Source of the DNA: Tricholomella constricta
Lineage: Eukaryota > Basidiomycota > Agaricomycetes > Agaricales > Lyophyllaceae
NCBI GenBank assembly: GCA_013368375.1
Contig: JAACJP010000043.1
Span: 62,001-126,000 of the forward strand
Length of the DNA: 64,000 bases
Reading direction: 5' to 3'
Part shown: positions 1 to 13,405 of the stretch, piece by piece
How positions within the stretch are numbered: the stretch's first letter is position 1
How the letters are laid out: the number at the start of each line of letters is the position of its first letter
The notes under the pieces: generated by a model
What the model saw: only the letters and a program-made list of their open reading frames with translations
Database searches by the model: none
What the model was told of the DNA's origin: nothing
Made by a program: the position numbers and the translations under genes

Positions 1-2615
1 ATATTTAGGGTGCTGTTAGCCACTATGCGAGACAAAGGACTTTGTCCGTGTCCACGCTGCTTAGTACCTAAATCCTTGTTAGACCGGCTTGGTCTTGCTC
101 GCGACGGGAATTTTCGTTTGAAATTGCGTGAAATCATTGAGGATAAGGTTGTCCTGGCACGCCATTTTATCTATGAACTCGGGCACTCAATCACGGGTGT
201 TCGGGTTGAGGAGCTCCTCAAGGAAGTATCGGCCGTCCCAACGATTGTATGTATCCTTCTATTTTACAGTCTAAAAAATAATGACAATGCCCCTTATAGA
301 ACGCATTCGCGTGCAAACTGAGCACTGACGAGGTGCCTTTCAATCCTTCTAAGATGCTTGTGGTAGACCTGCTTCATGAATTCGAGCTCGGTGTCTGGAA
401 AACCCTGTTCAAACATCTCATACGCCTGCTATATGCCGCATCACCACAGGGAGACCTCGTTGCTGAGCTTGACTTTCGGTTTGTGCAACTTCAACCTTTC
501 TTTATCTCTTACTCATCGCATCGCAGATATCGTCAAATACCGACATTTGGACGTGACACCATTCGAAAATTCGCAAACAATGCCTCGGAAATGAAAAAGC
601 TTGCAGCGCGGGATTTCGAGGACTTACTTCAGGTGCGTGAATTATCAGGCTTTTCGTTGGGTGATATTCGTACTCAAATAATTGCATCAACAGTGCTCCA
701 TTCCGGCATTCGAGGACCTTCTACCTGAACCGCATAATAAGCGGCTAATGAAGCTTCTTTACCGGACGGCGGAATGGCATGCCCTCGCCAAAGCACGAAT
801 GCATACGGATTCCACCGTCGACCTTCTCGAGGCCCTGACCACTGAATTTGGCCAACTCATTCGTCAGTTCCGTGACTTGACGTGCTCCGCATACAACACC
901 GTGGAGCTTCCAGGAGAAGCTGCCGCACGCATGCGGCGAACCACGTTTACCAAAGATGCAAACCCTGGCAATCAAACTGCTGAAGCGACCGTGGCCGATG
1001 GTGTAGGTCCAGACACCACTGCCGCCACTTTGAATGCAGCATCTGCTGCCGTTGTTTCATCACCAGGACTTGCTGCCGCCACTTCGAAGACAGTACCTGC
1101 AGCCGTATCAAATTCTGCTACTCTCGTGACAGCCGCCTCAGAACAATCGCACACGGCCACCATACTAGGACAAGATCAGCGCAGTGGGGCATCCTCACAT
1201 CGTGCGAAAAAACTCAACCTCCATCTCTATAAACTTCACTCGCTGGGTGATTACGCCAGTTCTATCCGCACTTTTGGATCAACAGACTCATATTCAACGC
1301 AGCTGGTCAGTGTATTTGATTTTTTGGAAGACCTCACGAGCTAACGTGATCACAGGGGGAACTTGCTCACCGCCTGATCAAGACACTTTATGCGCGGACT
1401 AACAAGAAAGACGCATTGAAGCAAATCGCGAAACAAGTGAATCGACGTACAGTTCTTCGCACTGACTCTCCGACTGCAGGTGCTGTGGAATTCGAAGAAC
1501 TCGCCAACGCACCCGTGAACGTTCACCACATTATCTCAACCACCCGTCGAAGCCCCATCAACCTTTACGCCTTTGTCAATGAGCGGCTCGAAGGCCAACT
1601 CGATCCTGCAAAGAAAGTAGGCCGTGATTCGCTCGTTTATTAACCTTAACTGATCAATGTGTCTCAGGGATTTATTCCTAAACTTCAAGATCACCTCTTG
1701 GGTCGTCTTCTTTCGAGAGAATTTGACGGTGATTCTCATGAAGACTTCACCGACGATGACCGTAATGATGTCAGAATCATTGGGAACACACTATACTCTG
1801 TCCACCTTCTCCGCGTCAACTACACTACCTACGACATTCGCCGCGCGTCAGATACCATCAACCCTCGTACCCACAAATTTGTAATGGTCCGTTCACCTGA
1901 AACTGGTCCAAACGCGCACCCGTTCTGGTATGCCCAGGTCATGGGCATTTTCCACGCCGTCGTTCGTCACACAGGTCCGCGTTCACAAAGCCCCTACAAG
2001 GAACATCATATACAGTTTCTGTGGGTCCGCTGGCTCGGAGTTGAACCTGGACATCGATCTCAGCGTCGACATGCAAAGCTGCCCAAACTTGGCTTTGTTC
2101 CCCACACGGATCCCTACGCTTTCGGTTTCCTAGACCCGTCGTTCGTCATTCGCGGGTCCCATCTCATTCCCTCATTTGCAGCCGGGACCACTTCGAATCT
2201 TCTTCCGGCGCAGCATACCATGGCACGACCCTCAGCTTCCATGGACGATTGGGTGAATTACTATGTTAATATGTGAGAAAGATTGTACTATCTACCTCCG
2301 TAATAAGCTAACATGGCTCGGAAAAGCTTCGTCGACAGGGATATGTTTTTCAGGTACCTTGGTGGCGGCATTGGCCACCTTGTGCCCTTGCAGGTCTCTG
2401 GGGACCCAGACGATGAAGAACCGGCTCCCGATGACATGGATATGGACGATCCACCGCCATCCGCCGGACTCAATGCCCACTACGAAGACGAAGAGAGCGA
2501 GGACGACGGCGACGGCGATGGCGAAGATGGCGGAGATAATGATGGTGTCGAAAATGATGCCGAAGACAGTGACGGCGAAGACGACGATGAAGATGTCGGT
2601 TACGGTGGGCTATAG
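1..2615 (+). CDS. DNA-transposase-like protein, 3' part (5' end outside window)
   Basis: The gene runs in from the left edge. I could thread six exons through GT-AG introns of 51-61 bp: up to 246, 300-632, 694-1305, 1356-1616, 1668-2272 and 2327-2615 (TAG). Visible features are a CPCPRC cysteine pair near the start, the block LLHEFELGVWK just after the first intron, an Ala/Thr/Ser-rich stretch, a region ending VRWLGVEPGH...RHAKLPKLGF, and FVDRDMF..RY..GGIGH followed by a very acidic Asp/Glu tail. From memory, the LHEFELGVWK block and the GGIGH end are typical of the abundant agaricomycete Plavaka/KDZ-type cut-and-paste transposase proteins. Family assignment is recall, not a search. The catalytic residues cannot be judged because the N-terminal half is missing. 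No frame break is visible in the part present. Confidence 0.6.
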
Positions 2616-3067
2616 GCTCGTTCAAGTCATTTCGCTCCGAGATCACAGAGTTCATGATCCTGAACTCTCAGAGCGGGACTGTCCCGCACGACTCTCATGT
2701 GCTCTGGCGGCGAACCGAAACCGGATATCATTATTCTCCTTGATTTCAATCTATTACCACCACGCAGCGATATTACGAGTAACTCATCATTTCATACAAT
2801 AATCGTACAATGTCCCAACCCTTTACAATCTCTCAAAATGATTATGAACAAGCCACAACTCTTTACACTCGCCACGTAAGCTGGCCAAATAAGTATAATT
2901 GACATAACGTTTCATCCAAACTTTCCCGATTTACTGATGTCAGGCACTGCGCTCGGGAACACAACTCCCGACATGGGTATCTCTGCTGCCGTGCCAACGT
3001 TTTCAGTTTTATACCAGTATAGAAAGGCAGTCCACTGAAAACTGGCAGCTACCCAGAAGTTTTGAAC
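2616..3067. other. intergenic, no gene seen
   Basis: No gene is supported here. It holds a perfect 7-bp inverted repeat with a one-base spacer at 2673-2687 (GCGGGAC T GTCCCGC) and the presumed 5' leader of the next gene. I found no convincing transposon end. Confidence 0.5.
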
Positions 3068-4004
3068 ATGAATATTCTTATCATCGGTGGGTCTAGAAAC
3101 ATCGGTTACTACGCTTCACTGCGATTCCTCGGTGCGCTTCACATCCTTTTCCTCGACCTCGAGGGTACTCATCGTCGTTACAGAAGCAGGACATACTGTG
3201 ACTTTCCTCCTTCGCAATACTTCAATATTCGATGAGGATGCAGAAGTCCAGAAATTTATCAAATCCAAGAAGGCACATCTGGTGAAGGGCGATGCGCTCG
3301 TCCGAGAGGACGTGCAACATGCTTGGGACGCTTGCGCAGCCAACTCAGAGTCTGGCACCGTAGATCTCCTGCTTTCAACAGTCGGTACATACACATCTCT
3401 ATTTTATATACCCGTTTTTATCATTCTCACCATCGTCATAATGACAGGCGGCACCCCTAAATTCCACCTCCTCAAAGGCTTCGTCATCACACCCCCAAAC
3501 CTCGTCACACAGTCCCTCCTCAACGCCCTCTCCACGCTGCCCACACCCCATCCGCGAATCATAACCATCTCATCCACTGGTGTAACCCGCACATCGCACG
3601 CCGCTCTCCCTCTCCCTCTCAAGCCCCTCTACGCCTACCTCCTCGCCACTCCGCACCACGACAAAATCGGTGCCGAACGCGTCGTGGCGCATGTCGCAGG
3701 GTGGACATGGGATCCGAAGGAAGACGGCGAGCCCGTGGCGGAGGTGCTGGACGTGGAAGGTCAGTGGCAGGCGACAGAGGGGCTGCCAGCAGCGGGAACG
3801 CTGAAGGATAATGTGTTGGTCATCCGGCCGGCGCTGTTGACGGATGGTGAATGTTTGGCGGAGAAAGGGAAGGTTTACAGGGTTAGTGAGGAGGAGGTGG
3901 GCGGATGGACGGTTTCGAGGAAAGATGTGGCTCACTTTGTGGCGGATGCGGCACTAAACCGGTGGGATGAGTTTAAGGGGAAGCGCGTCAGCATTGCGTA
4001 CTGA
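3068..4004 (+). CDS. NAD(P)-binding Rossmann-fold protein (NmrA/atypical SDR-like)
   Basis: Three exons, 3068-3131, 3184-3384 and 3448-4004 (TGA), join in frame to 273 residues. The start is the first ATG, because the protein opens with a beta strand and a nucleotide-binding loop (NILIIGGSRNIG at residues 2-13), followed by the FLEAGHTVTFLLRN that commonly follows in extended/atypical SDRs. The first splice is needed to produce this motif. Downstream are LLLSTVGGTPKF and an ITISSTGVTR segment, then a C-terminal half with VIRPALLTDGE and VSRKDVAHF, typical of NmrA/SDR proteins that test NAD(P) state or reduce small ketones. The substrate cannot be told. The gene is convergent with ppo1, whose stop lies 444 bp away. 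No break is visible. Confidence 0.8.
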
Positions 4005-4447
4005 TCCAGTGTCACATGTGCTGGTCATGACGAGTGCTTGAGTCGAACAGGGCTCATCTGGTTGCAGGTAGTTTCAGGATCCAACAAATCTAAGAATCTG
4101 GCTATATCACGGCGAATCATTACGCCACGGGGTTCTGCACCCCACTCTCGTTTTGGTCTGAAAAATATAGTACGAGTTTTCACCCTCACTCCAGTCGATA
4201 ATAAAATCTTCAAGATTGTAGCTTCCGACTGCGTGACTAGAGCGCTGGATCCAATGCCGGATAGAGACCAATACCATATCAAGTGCAGCCTAAGTTCTGG
4301 GGACGATATCACACTCTCTGTAACAGACCACTGCGCGACAGTACCGGTGGGCGAAGACGCCACATATTTGCGGGGAAAGGAAACATTCGAAAAAAAAAAA
4401 AAAAGCCATGAAAACTTGAACACCCGTGCGGCCGCAGACCTCACATT
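4005..4447. other. convergent intergenic region
   Basis: This lies between two convergent stop codons and probably carries both 3' UTRs. It contains a run of about 14 A near 4390. Open frames of about 140 codons exist on both strands but show no motif. Confidence 0.5.
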
Positions 4448-7400
4448 TCAATCATCATACTAAACACATTCCACGTAAGCCGCTCATTATTCGCAGTATA
4501 TCACAGGACGAAAAAAAACACATACCACGATGTTGAGGGACCCAGGCCACGGGCTCGTAGTTCCATTACGCTGTACGAAGAAATCCGTCTCCGTCTCATG
4601 AATGATCTCCGAGAAGCCCTGCAGCTTTCCAGCATCGCCCGGCGCGCGGCGCACATTCTTGAGACTGAACACCGCCTTCACGATCTCCGTGATCGTCTGC
4701 TGGGAATAGGTCGTCCCTGGACAGTAATGGAAGCCGAGGCCATTAAGGTTGGCCCAAGCTGCCGGAGGTCGATTCGGGTTCACGGCTGTCGGGTCTGGGA
4801 ATTCCAAGGGCTGTGTCGTTTGAGATTCAAGAATTAAAAAATGGTGGGCATTGATAACGTGATGATATATACGTACGTTGAGATGGGCGTTTCTGAAGCT
4901 CGCCCGGATCCGATCTCCAACTTTGATTTCCACGGGCGGAAGACCGGGTCCTTGAGGGATTTGGGCATCAACAAGAGCCTCCCTCCAGAGACCGGGGAAC
5001 TGGGGTTTAAGACCTATGGTGTCCGTGAAGCTTTAACCGGGCATCAGGGGTATCGATTGTGAGAAGGAACGTACGCATTGCCTCTGAAACGTATCCACGC
5101 AGCAACAGAGCGCTTCCCGCATCGTTTTGCTTCGCCAACTCGATGATATGTTGCCTCTCTTTAGCCCTGGCATTGTCGAGGTAGAAATCGACGACATTGA
5201 CGGCAGCATGGGCCCAATTGACTGAAGCACCAACGGCAACTCCAAGGATGTTCCCAAGGAGCTCGTCGAGAGGCCGCCCAGTAGCTGCCAGCTTGCTGAG
5301 GAAGGGATAGTACGGCTTGTCGTTGGCTGGCCAGAAGAAGGACGAAGCTCCGGCGGTCAATTTGCCCAAAAGATTCTGCGTGATGTGGTGGCGATTTAGA
5401 TAGATGTGACAGTTGGAAAAGAAAGGGGTACTTACAGGGGCTGAGGAAGGGTAAACTTCCAGGAGTGACTTTGCGGCAAGTGCTCCGATACTTGTTCCAG
5501 CCTGCAGGGCAGCCTCATGCAGCGCGAAGCTAGTTTCAGGTTCGTCGAATGTGAGGAAGGTGACCCTGTGGAGATGTTAGCTTTAGGCAAGAGATCCGGT
5601 CTACGAGGACATACGTAAACTGAGAAGAAAGTGGTCAGCTATAACTTAGTCATCAGGAAGGGCAACACTTACCAGCGTCGCAAGCATATCAAAGAGCTCA
5701 TTTTCCGTGTAAATGCCTGACGGATTACTCTTGGTCTTCAACGGAATCCCAGTCTAATGGCACATCGCACAGTGTCAAAAAACCAAAACCGAGTCAACGC
5801 AAATGATTCGTAATGTACAAACCATTTTATCCGCAGCTATATGAGCAGCGACCGCGTTGATGACGTCCTTGACCACATCAACATACTTTCCGGGGACGTT
5901 CACATACCTACAACCGGCTCAACATAAATCACAGAACGAGCGGAACACAGCGGCCACATACTTCCATGATTTCTCCTGAATCTTGGCCTTGACGGCTGCA
6001 GCAACCCAAGCGGCGTGCTGGTTCAACGATTCCTTCTCAGGGAACAAGGCATGTAGGACCATCGCCTTATCCTTATCGTGCCTATATAACATCACCCAAA
6101 ATCAGTCTGCTCACAAGAGAAAGGGTTCAAGGTGTACTTTGCGATCTCATCAAACATGAGTATGGATCCATATCCGAACTTCTCGTAGATGACCTTGAAC
6201 CTGGTCGGGTCGCTCCAGACGGCTTTGATCCCGGTGAAGGTGTTCAGGACCTTTGGGACTGGGAGCGTTTTTGGGTGGTCGAAGGTGTACTTGGCAGCCA
6301 AGCCTTGACGCGTGAGGCTATCCTTCATCTTCGAAGGGGTGAAGAAAGGGAAGAGAGAGTAGACCGAGTTCTAGGATCGAGGTTCAGGATGAGACTGATG
6401 TGCACGTGTGAGGCACGTACCCAAGGGAAGTGACGGGGTAGATGACGAAGAAGTAGTTTAGGAACTGAGAAAACAATCGTGATCAGTTGCTGGACAAAGG
6501 GGCGGCCAAGCGAGCGCGTACTTATTGCACCCTGCGCGCCATTGTTCATGTCCCGCTGGCAATCGTAGAATCCCCAGGTAGTAAGATTGATGGCTACAGG
6601 TCCATGTCAGCCTTTTTCGGGATTATCTGTCGGACTGAGCTCACGAGTGAAGTCGCTGGTGTAGAATCTGTCGCCGCGAATTAGAGCGATGGCGTCGCCA
6701 AGCACACCGCGAGTGGTCTGAGAGGAGGAGGTCAGAACATAGCTGAACACGGAGGCGACACCCAAATTACTGTATATCCACACGCAAAACGCGAGCCATC
6801 GGTAAGAGGCATCGTTGACTCAGCCTGTAGACCAGTCTGTACAGGTGAAGGATAGGTGAGCGGTTGTATGACAATCGTGTCCAAGCTTGGATCGTACATA
6901 GAGTTCCAAGTTATCGACGTGGCCATACAAGCGACGAGCGGCAGCCTTCATTCGCAGATAAGCCAATGACGACGATTCAAACAAGAAAATACGTACAGCT
7001 ATCTCTGGGTCTGGATTCCAATCTTCAAAAGTCTCGAATTCTAAGCAGCGAGATGAGCGGAAAACTGAAGTTCATGTGTAAATCGAGTCAAACTCACGCT
7101 TCAGGCCGAGGAATTTCCTGAATTCATTCATCGTGCACACTCCCCAGGCCCTCGACTGTTCGATACCCATGACCTCAACGAGGCGTAACACCTCCGGCGT
7201 TCCACGGCCGCGGAAAGCCCCAGCCGGATTCTCGGTCGCGGAATGCAGGACCTCTGCGAGATCGTCATCAGAGAATCTGCCATCTGCGCCACGCTTGAGG
7301 CTAGTGAGGCGAACAGCGATGAACGTCCACGTCCAATTCGGGAAGCCCAGATGTGGTGCTTGCTTACCCAGCGAATGTGCGCTCAGGCGGGTTGGCAGGT

Positions 7401-9214
7401 ACGTCGTCGAATACCTTCGCAATGGTTGCGATGTCGCTCAGTCCCAACTGAGGGTGTTTACGTCAGTCAGATTAACCCTTCAAGCGACATAGGAACCAGT
7501 ACCTGGTCGAAGGGCTTGCCGCCGAAGGCACTGTTAAATACATCCTCTGTCCATTTTTGGTCCCGCGCAGAGGTCGTAGCATGCCACTAAACCATCAAGG
7601 ACATTAATTTTGACGTGAAAACCGGAACACGACATACTCACCCGGTACAGGATGTTAAATTCGACGCTGACGTGATTCCCTAGGCCTCGTTCGACCTTGA
7701 GATCCTTGGTTTGGATAAGCTAGAGGGCGAAAAGCGTTAACGACATTAACAAACTTTGGATGCTGAAAAAATTGTACATCGAATGCATTCATGTTCCAGT
7801 TACATCCTTCAGATGAACCTAGGAAGCCGGCCACGTAATCGCCCATGATAGCGCTCATGAAATAACCGCAGCTACAGAGGAAGAGTCAGTCATCAAGTAA
7901 CGATGATAGAAGTAAAGAAACAGAACTTGACAAGCCTCGCCGTCTGGAAAATCTGCTCATCTTGGACTGCGCGCTTGTCGGCGTCCGCTGGAGGAGGGTC
8001 GGACCAGAGTTTACGCTCGTTGATCTTGAGGAGCTTTTCGGCGATGTACTATCCATCATAGCTGACGAGAGCTCAAAATATAGACACGACACTGGAGACT
8101 CACGTTGTGGTTGCGACTGAACAGGACAAGCAGGACACTGGTTGCAGGGGGCAAGAAGAGGAGACGTTCTTCGGAAAACGTGTCCGGAAAGAGCAATCCA
8201 CGGCCTTCTGCCTTGTTTCGCACTTTATCTTGAGCTGCCTGACCTATAGACGATGAGAGCATGAAAAATGGAACCAAAGCGAACTGAAATGCCCTTACTG
8301 TCTCCATAAAGCGGGCTCAAGTCAAGATACGAGCTGGCATTGTTGATGTGGATATTTCTGTGATCGGTCCTAAACAAGGAATGCGTAACAATCGAGGCAA
8401 ATGCGAATATCAAACTTGACATTCCCCCAGAGTGATTTTGCATCTTTGTACATCGTCAGTTATCTACGTACGGGAGGAAATCAAAAGGCTTTGTACTCAC
8501 CCCCTTCCTCTTCAGGACGGTGTCGAAGACCAGTCCGGGGTCCGGAAGCGAAGTCCTGGGCAGACCTGCCTTGCCTTGGACGCTTCTGGCGTAAGGTCTT
8601 CCAGCACGTCCGATATCAGGGTCATTCAGATTGTTACCGCCCCCATCCGCTTGCCTGAAGCTGTGGGCAGGCCCAAGGTACGACGCGGGTGGGTGGGGGA
8701 CGGTGTTGTACAGCGTGTTGATAACGGAGTTATTCAACTTCTTGCAGAGGTCACTATGAGGATCGAGGCGCGCTAGGATACCAAGACCAGTCGCGAACTG
8801 TGCATTTTTTAATAATAGAAACGAAGGACACAACAGACGACTAACCGCTCCTTTACGATCGTCGATGGCGGTGGGATTTGACACCGTATCCAAGAATGCA
8901 GCCTATATTTCGTGAGGATAGGTTGCTCAGTTAGAATCAGCGTTGCTTACGACATCACTGGGATTGGGCTTGATGCCGCCTTTGGCGTGGAATGCCTGGA
9001 CCTGGCAGAGGTTAGTTCACAATAGGAGCATACAGTTATGGCTCACTCGGTTGGCCAAGTTGGTGACCGTCGAATGACCTTCGCGGTTGTCTGCTGGATC
9101 GGTGGTTATCTGCCAGTCATAGTAACCTGTCGGCGCGTCTGGAGGTGGGCGATTTTTCAAGTAAACAGCATCAGCTCCCATAGAGAGCACTTGTGCAGCG
9201 GTAAGGTCAGCCAT
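4448..9214 (-). CDS. ppo: Ppo-type fatty-acid dioxygenase/P450 fusion (linoleate diol synthase family), copy 1
   Basis: Start ATG at 9214. The first exons are 9214-9047, 9001-8951, 8902-8846 and 8797-8501, and the last 12-nt exon is 4459-4448 (YDD, stop). More than twenty exons are separated by 45-66 bp introns, giving roughly 1,100-1,200 residues. The N-terminal half is a heme peroxidase/dioxygenase domain: THSLFRT, then SSYLDLSPLYGD (about 8420-8300), and the YRWH motif carrying the radical tyrosine and the proximal-side histidine, split by an intron (YR ends near 7644, WHATTS starts near 7587). The C-terminal half is a P450-like domain with the heme-thiolate loop GLGFHYCPGT (Cys codon 4723-4721). 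In the family, the first domain oxygenates C18 fatty acids and the second rearranges the hydroperoxide; products set sporulation signals or mushroom C8 volatiles. Both catalytic motifs are present. Exact regiochemistry is unknown. It is divergent from the DUF2235 gene at 11304. Confidence 0.9.
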
Positions 9215-11303
9215 GATGGTAAGCAGATGAAGAATGGACAGAGGATGTATGTCGCAAAGGCCTTTACTTTATAAACGTCGATGAGCGGCAAAGACAAATG
9301 GGACTGAGTGACCCGGGCCTGCCGACGGCGAACAAGTTGCTGTCACTGACATCTATTCTCTTGCCAAAACGAGTCCAGTGTGGGAGCGGAGAAGTTCAAA
9401 ACAGCCAACGACCGCCTTCCGCAAATTACCATGCAAAGGCATGTTGTCCAATTTACGTCTAAATGCACTAGGTTCAAGATCATTCTATCATCTCAGGCGT
9501 TTAGAAGGCTGGGAAAGAACCGCGATCGATTTAGACACATGTATACGGTGCACCAGCTGTATCAGCCAGGATTTCAACTTCGTATTGATCAATTCTTAAA
9601 TTCAAGCGAAGGTTAGTCGGAAATAGTGACGATACGCGTTGAGATTTTGTCCAAATTACCATCATGCTTCAACGGATTTTGGCATCAACGCGATCTATGG
9701 TGTTCGATGGCGTTGTTCACGTTGAGCGACAATCTGTTTTCTGCCAACAACATCAGGAACTCCACGTTACATATCTTTATTCTTATCGATTTGCGCTCAT
9801 TTAGACAGACTGGAGTTCATGCTAGAATATTGTCACTGACCCTGGTATGTTGGTTGTGTGCTAATACGTTAGCCCTCTGTGCTCACAACATGTTTGAGAT
9901 TGTTATCTAGTAAGCGAGGAACGACCGAAGGATTAGATGCACTTTGTGGGAACGTCGGGCGTTGCCGACATCTCCTCTCCTCCGGCCACCTCGACGTTCC
10001 CGGAAACTCGAGCCCTCCGTCGTCGGGAGCGGCTCCACACCCCTTTCTTTGCCCCCACCCTCCACTCCCTCTAAACTCGAACACTCACCTTCACGCAGCA
10101 AGCTGGTGTAAGGGAACTGGTACTCGTCTCATGACCCTCGCCTAGCATGCGAGTTTGGGCTCCCACCCCGCCCATCGCAGCTCGCCTCGGCCGATTGGGC
10201 TTGGGTAGATTCCTTTTCCTTACGCCGGGAAGCGCTTCGCGCTTTCACCCACTTCGCATACATCATCTCGCACCTTATTCTACAAGCTCGATAGATTCTA
10301 ATGCTAACACTTTTCTCAGTCCTCATTCCCCTGGCTAATCCGCCCTGAGTTCCGAACAAAGACCATTAATTCTCGCCATGTGTGCTGAGAATTCTCTGGC
10401 TGATACAAATTTACTGATCTTCCTACTAGTTGCTATAAGAATAAAGTTTGACAGCTGTTTCGCCACCCAGAATCAAAAATTTTCCACGAGAGATCCTGTT
10501 CGTCAGGGATACTAACAGTCTTGTAAGCGTCGGCATCCAAGGAATCGAAAGAAAGGCAGGGTATTGAAACATTCCATGCAGATTGAGGCGCAAATTTGAA
10601 GTCAGGAATTCCATTCTACAGAAGAGGAAAATTGTTTTCTATATTTATCTGGGGAACAGCAGAAACCGTCCGCCTTGGCCATATTACCAGTGATAACGTT
10701 CATAGAAAGCTGTCGCATAGTGGTTCGAAATTATGTAAGTTACTTCTCAACGTCTTTGGTTCCAACTGTCAAGTTGAAATCCTGGCTGATACAGCTGGTG
10801 CACCGTACATGTAGCAGTTCCGAGTGGTGTTTCAGTTGAAGAGAGTCCTAGAGTGGTGGAGGATCGGTTGTTTGTACGGTAAGAAACAATGGACACCTTC
10901 AGCAGGCAGCCGAGAGTGCTGCCTGCTGAGTCCGAAATTGTGGCCGTGAATTGCGTGGTTGCAGGAACTCCGCTTCAAATTTGACAGCCGCGAAAATTCA
11001 TCTTGTCCTCCTTACGCCTGTTCGAAGTGAAGGATCAAACTTCTGAACAACCTTCTGACATGTCACTGCCCACTGTACTCGACTCCATCTGGTATCCGGG
11101 GTTATATCTCTGCCGAAATCTGGCAGGTCGATTCTGTTTTTCTCAAGAAGCCGTGTCATGTTAAGCTAAATGAAGAGCCCATCGACGCGGATCTTCATTC
11201 TAACCGAGCAAGCCCTGTGCTCCTCTTCTCATATGGGGTTGACGAGGGATACATAACTGTCTATGGATTGACTCTCCCTCGCCCTAGTGGCATCTCGTCA
11301 AGC
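9215..11303. other. shared upstream region of ppo1 and DUF2235-1
   Basis: A divergent intergenic region of about 2.1 kb. It should hold both promoters. Only short, motif-free open frames are present. The stretch 10107-10180 looks faintly tRNA-like but fails closer inspection. I see no supported gene. Confidence 0.5.
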
Positions 11304-13405
11304 ATGGCATCCCCTCAACCCGTGAATCATGTACCCGAGGCATCGACCGCCTCTGTCTTGAGCGACACCGCGACTCTGACGGGCAGCCCACTGGGATCAA
11401 CGTTCAACGGCATAAGTGTGGAAGCTTCAGAGTTTCCCAGGTCAATCCCACCTTCGAGTCCAGCACGGACATTGGTTCTCTGCTTCGATGGGACGGGAGA
11501 CCAGTAAGCGCCCCACCTTTGGTTTCCGACACTCTGGTAATTCCAACTTCCAGGTTTGACTCTGACGTACGTGTAATGTGCCTGATGCAACCTTCGCAAT
11601 TAAAGTTTCTGCTAGAATTCGAACATCGTAGAGTTTTTCACTATGCTTAAGAAAGACGATCGCGAGAAACAAATGGTCTACTACCAGGTATTATCTATCG
11701 ATGTGATAGCTCTAATGTCTCTGACCCCCCGCCCAGGCCGGCATAGGCACGTATACGTCTCCCCAAGTGGCGACTCCTTTGGCGGCAAAGATCTCCAAGG
11801 TAAGCGTGGGCCAGAATATCATTTTTCTGTAGTCATTGATCTATTCTTAGACCCTCGATGAAGCCATCGCATGGAATTTGTCGGCACACGTTATGGGTAA
11901 GAAAGGCACTTACTGGTCGTTTCCTTGACTGAATCACGTTCATAATCAGATGGATACGAATTTCTCATGCAAAATTGTATGTTCTGGAGCCGCAATCGCG
12001 AGCTCGAGAACAATGCCATAACTCTTTTCCTACAGATGAAGCCGGAGATCGAATCTGCATTTTTGGCTTCTCGCGAGGTGCTTACACTGCAAGAGGTCTC
12101 GCTGGGATGATTCATAAAGTGCGTCCGTTGTTATTTTTAATGCTGTTCATCGACCTCTTGACGTACACTCTACAGGTGGGCTTACTTCCAGCCTGTAATC
12201 ACCAACAAGTGCCGTTCGCATACAAGATGTTCACGCGCGTCGACGATCTCGGTTGGAAGCAATCGAACGCGTTCAAGAAGGCCTTTTCCGTCGATGTCCC
12301 TATCGAATTCATCGGTGTCTGGTACATTTCAGGCATCGTGCTTTATTTTCCATAACTGATTCCCGAATTCAAGGGACACTGTTAACTCTGTCGGTCTTAT
12401 TCCTCGCCGCCTGCCGTTCACAACTTCGAATACCATCGTTCGCACGTTCAGGCACGCAGTCTCACTGGACGAACGCCGCGCCAAGTTCAAGGCAAACCTT
12501 TGGAACCGGCCTAACGAGAAAGAGTCCAAACTCGGAGTCAAAGGACAGAAGCCTGATAAACCCGACAAGAAAAAAAAGCCGGCGCATAAAAACTCGTTGA
12601 AAAAACTGGAGAAGAAATACTCGGATGTGTCCGATCACCCAACCGACATTGAAGAGGTATGCTGCTTTTAGTCCCTTTCTATTCACGGGCGCATTTCAAT
12701 GATTCTCCTCCTGTGTAGGTTTGGTTCGCGGGATGTCATTGTGGTGAGTTTGAATCGTTTATGCGTTCTGGGGTCGACAGCGCTCATGTGCAACCTTCCA
12801 TAGACGTTGGCGGTGGTTCAGTCGATAACGGCACTCCCCACACCCTCGCTCGCATTCCTCTCCGGTGGATGATACGCGAATGCTTCAAAGCCGATACCGG
12901 CATCATGTTCATCTCCGAATGCCTGCGCAACGTCGGACTCGATCCCGCCAGCCTCTACCCCTACGTGCACCAGCGGCCACCTCCCCTCCCCACCACCGGC
13001 GCCCAGATCCAACACATCCCCTCCTCCACAACGCCAAAACTGCAAAACTTCGCCGACGTCGACGACCTCGTCGAGGTCAGCCGCTCATGGTCAGAGGAGG
13101 AGCACGAGCTGCTGGACGCCATGTCCCCCATCTACGACCAACTGAGCCTCGCCTGGTTCTGGTGGACCCTCGAGGTGCTCCCGATGAAGCAGCACTTCCA
13201 GAAGGGCGACAACTCCTGGGACTCGTATCTCGGCATGAACCTCGGCCGCGGCCGCTTCATCCCCAAACAGAAGAAGAAGACGATCAAGATCCATCGCACC
13301 GTCAAGATGAGGATGGAGGCGCAGTACCCGGACGGCACCAAATATAAACCAAAGGCCTCCTTTGAGAATGCGCTCGCGCGTGGGAATGTCCAGTGGGTTG
13401 ATTGA
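11304..13405 (+). CDS. DUF2235 alpha/beta-hydrolase protein, copy 1
   Basis: About 520 residues in roughly eleven exons. The first are 11304-11503, a 13-nt exon 11554-11566 (completing Q, then FDSD) and 11616-11687. The last opens with DVGGGS and ends at the TGA 13403-13405. DUF2235 hallmarks are in order: RTLVLCFDGTGDQ, NSNIVEFF, QAGIGTYTSP, then GDRICIFGFSRGAYTARGLAGMIHK with the GxSxG nucleophile serine (about 12060-12080), IEFIGVWDTVNSVG, and VWFAGCHCDVGGGSVDNGTPHTLARIPLRWM near the C-terminal third. A Lys/Pro-rich insert near 12540-12600 is presumably disordered. Bacterial relatives include the Tle1 phospholipase effectors; fungal members are uncharacterised, so lipase/esterase activity is inference. 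No signal peptide is visible. It sits head-to-head with ppo1, an arrangement repeated at 25-33 kb. Confidence 0.88.

Noticed and set aside
4025..4463. Open frames of about 140 codons on both strands between the SDR gene and ppo1
   Set aside because: They lie between convergent stops, show no motif, and one ends inside the last ppo1 exon.
10100..10185. tRNA-like stretch with a 5-bp stem around CTAGCAT and a TTTGGGCTCC string
   Set aside because: A plausible anticodon stem-loop exists, but there is no matching D arm, T arm or acceptor stem on either strand, and the A and B boxes are poor.
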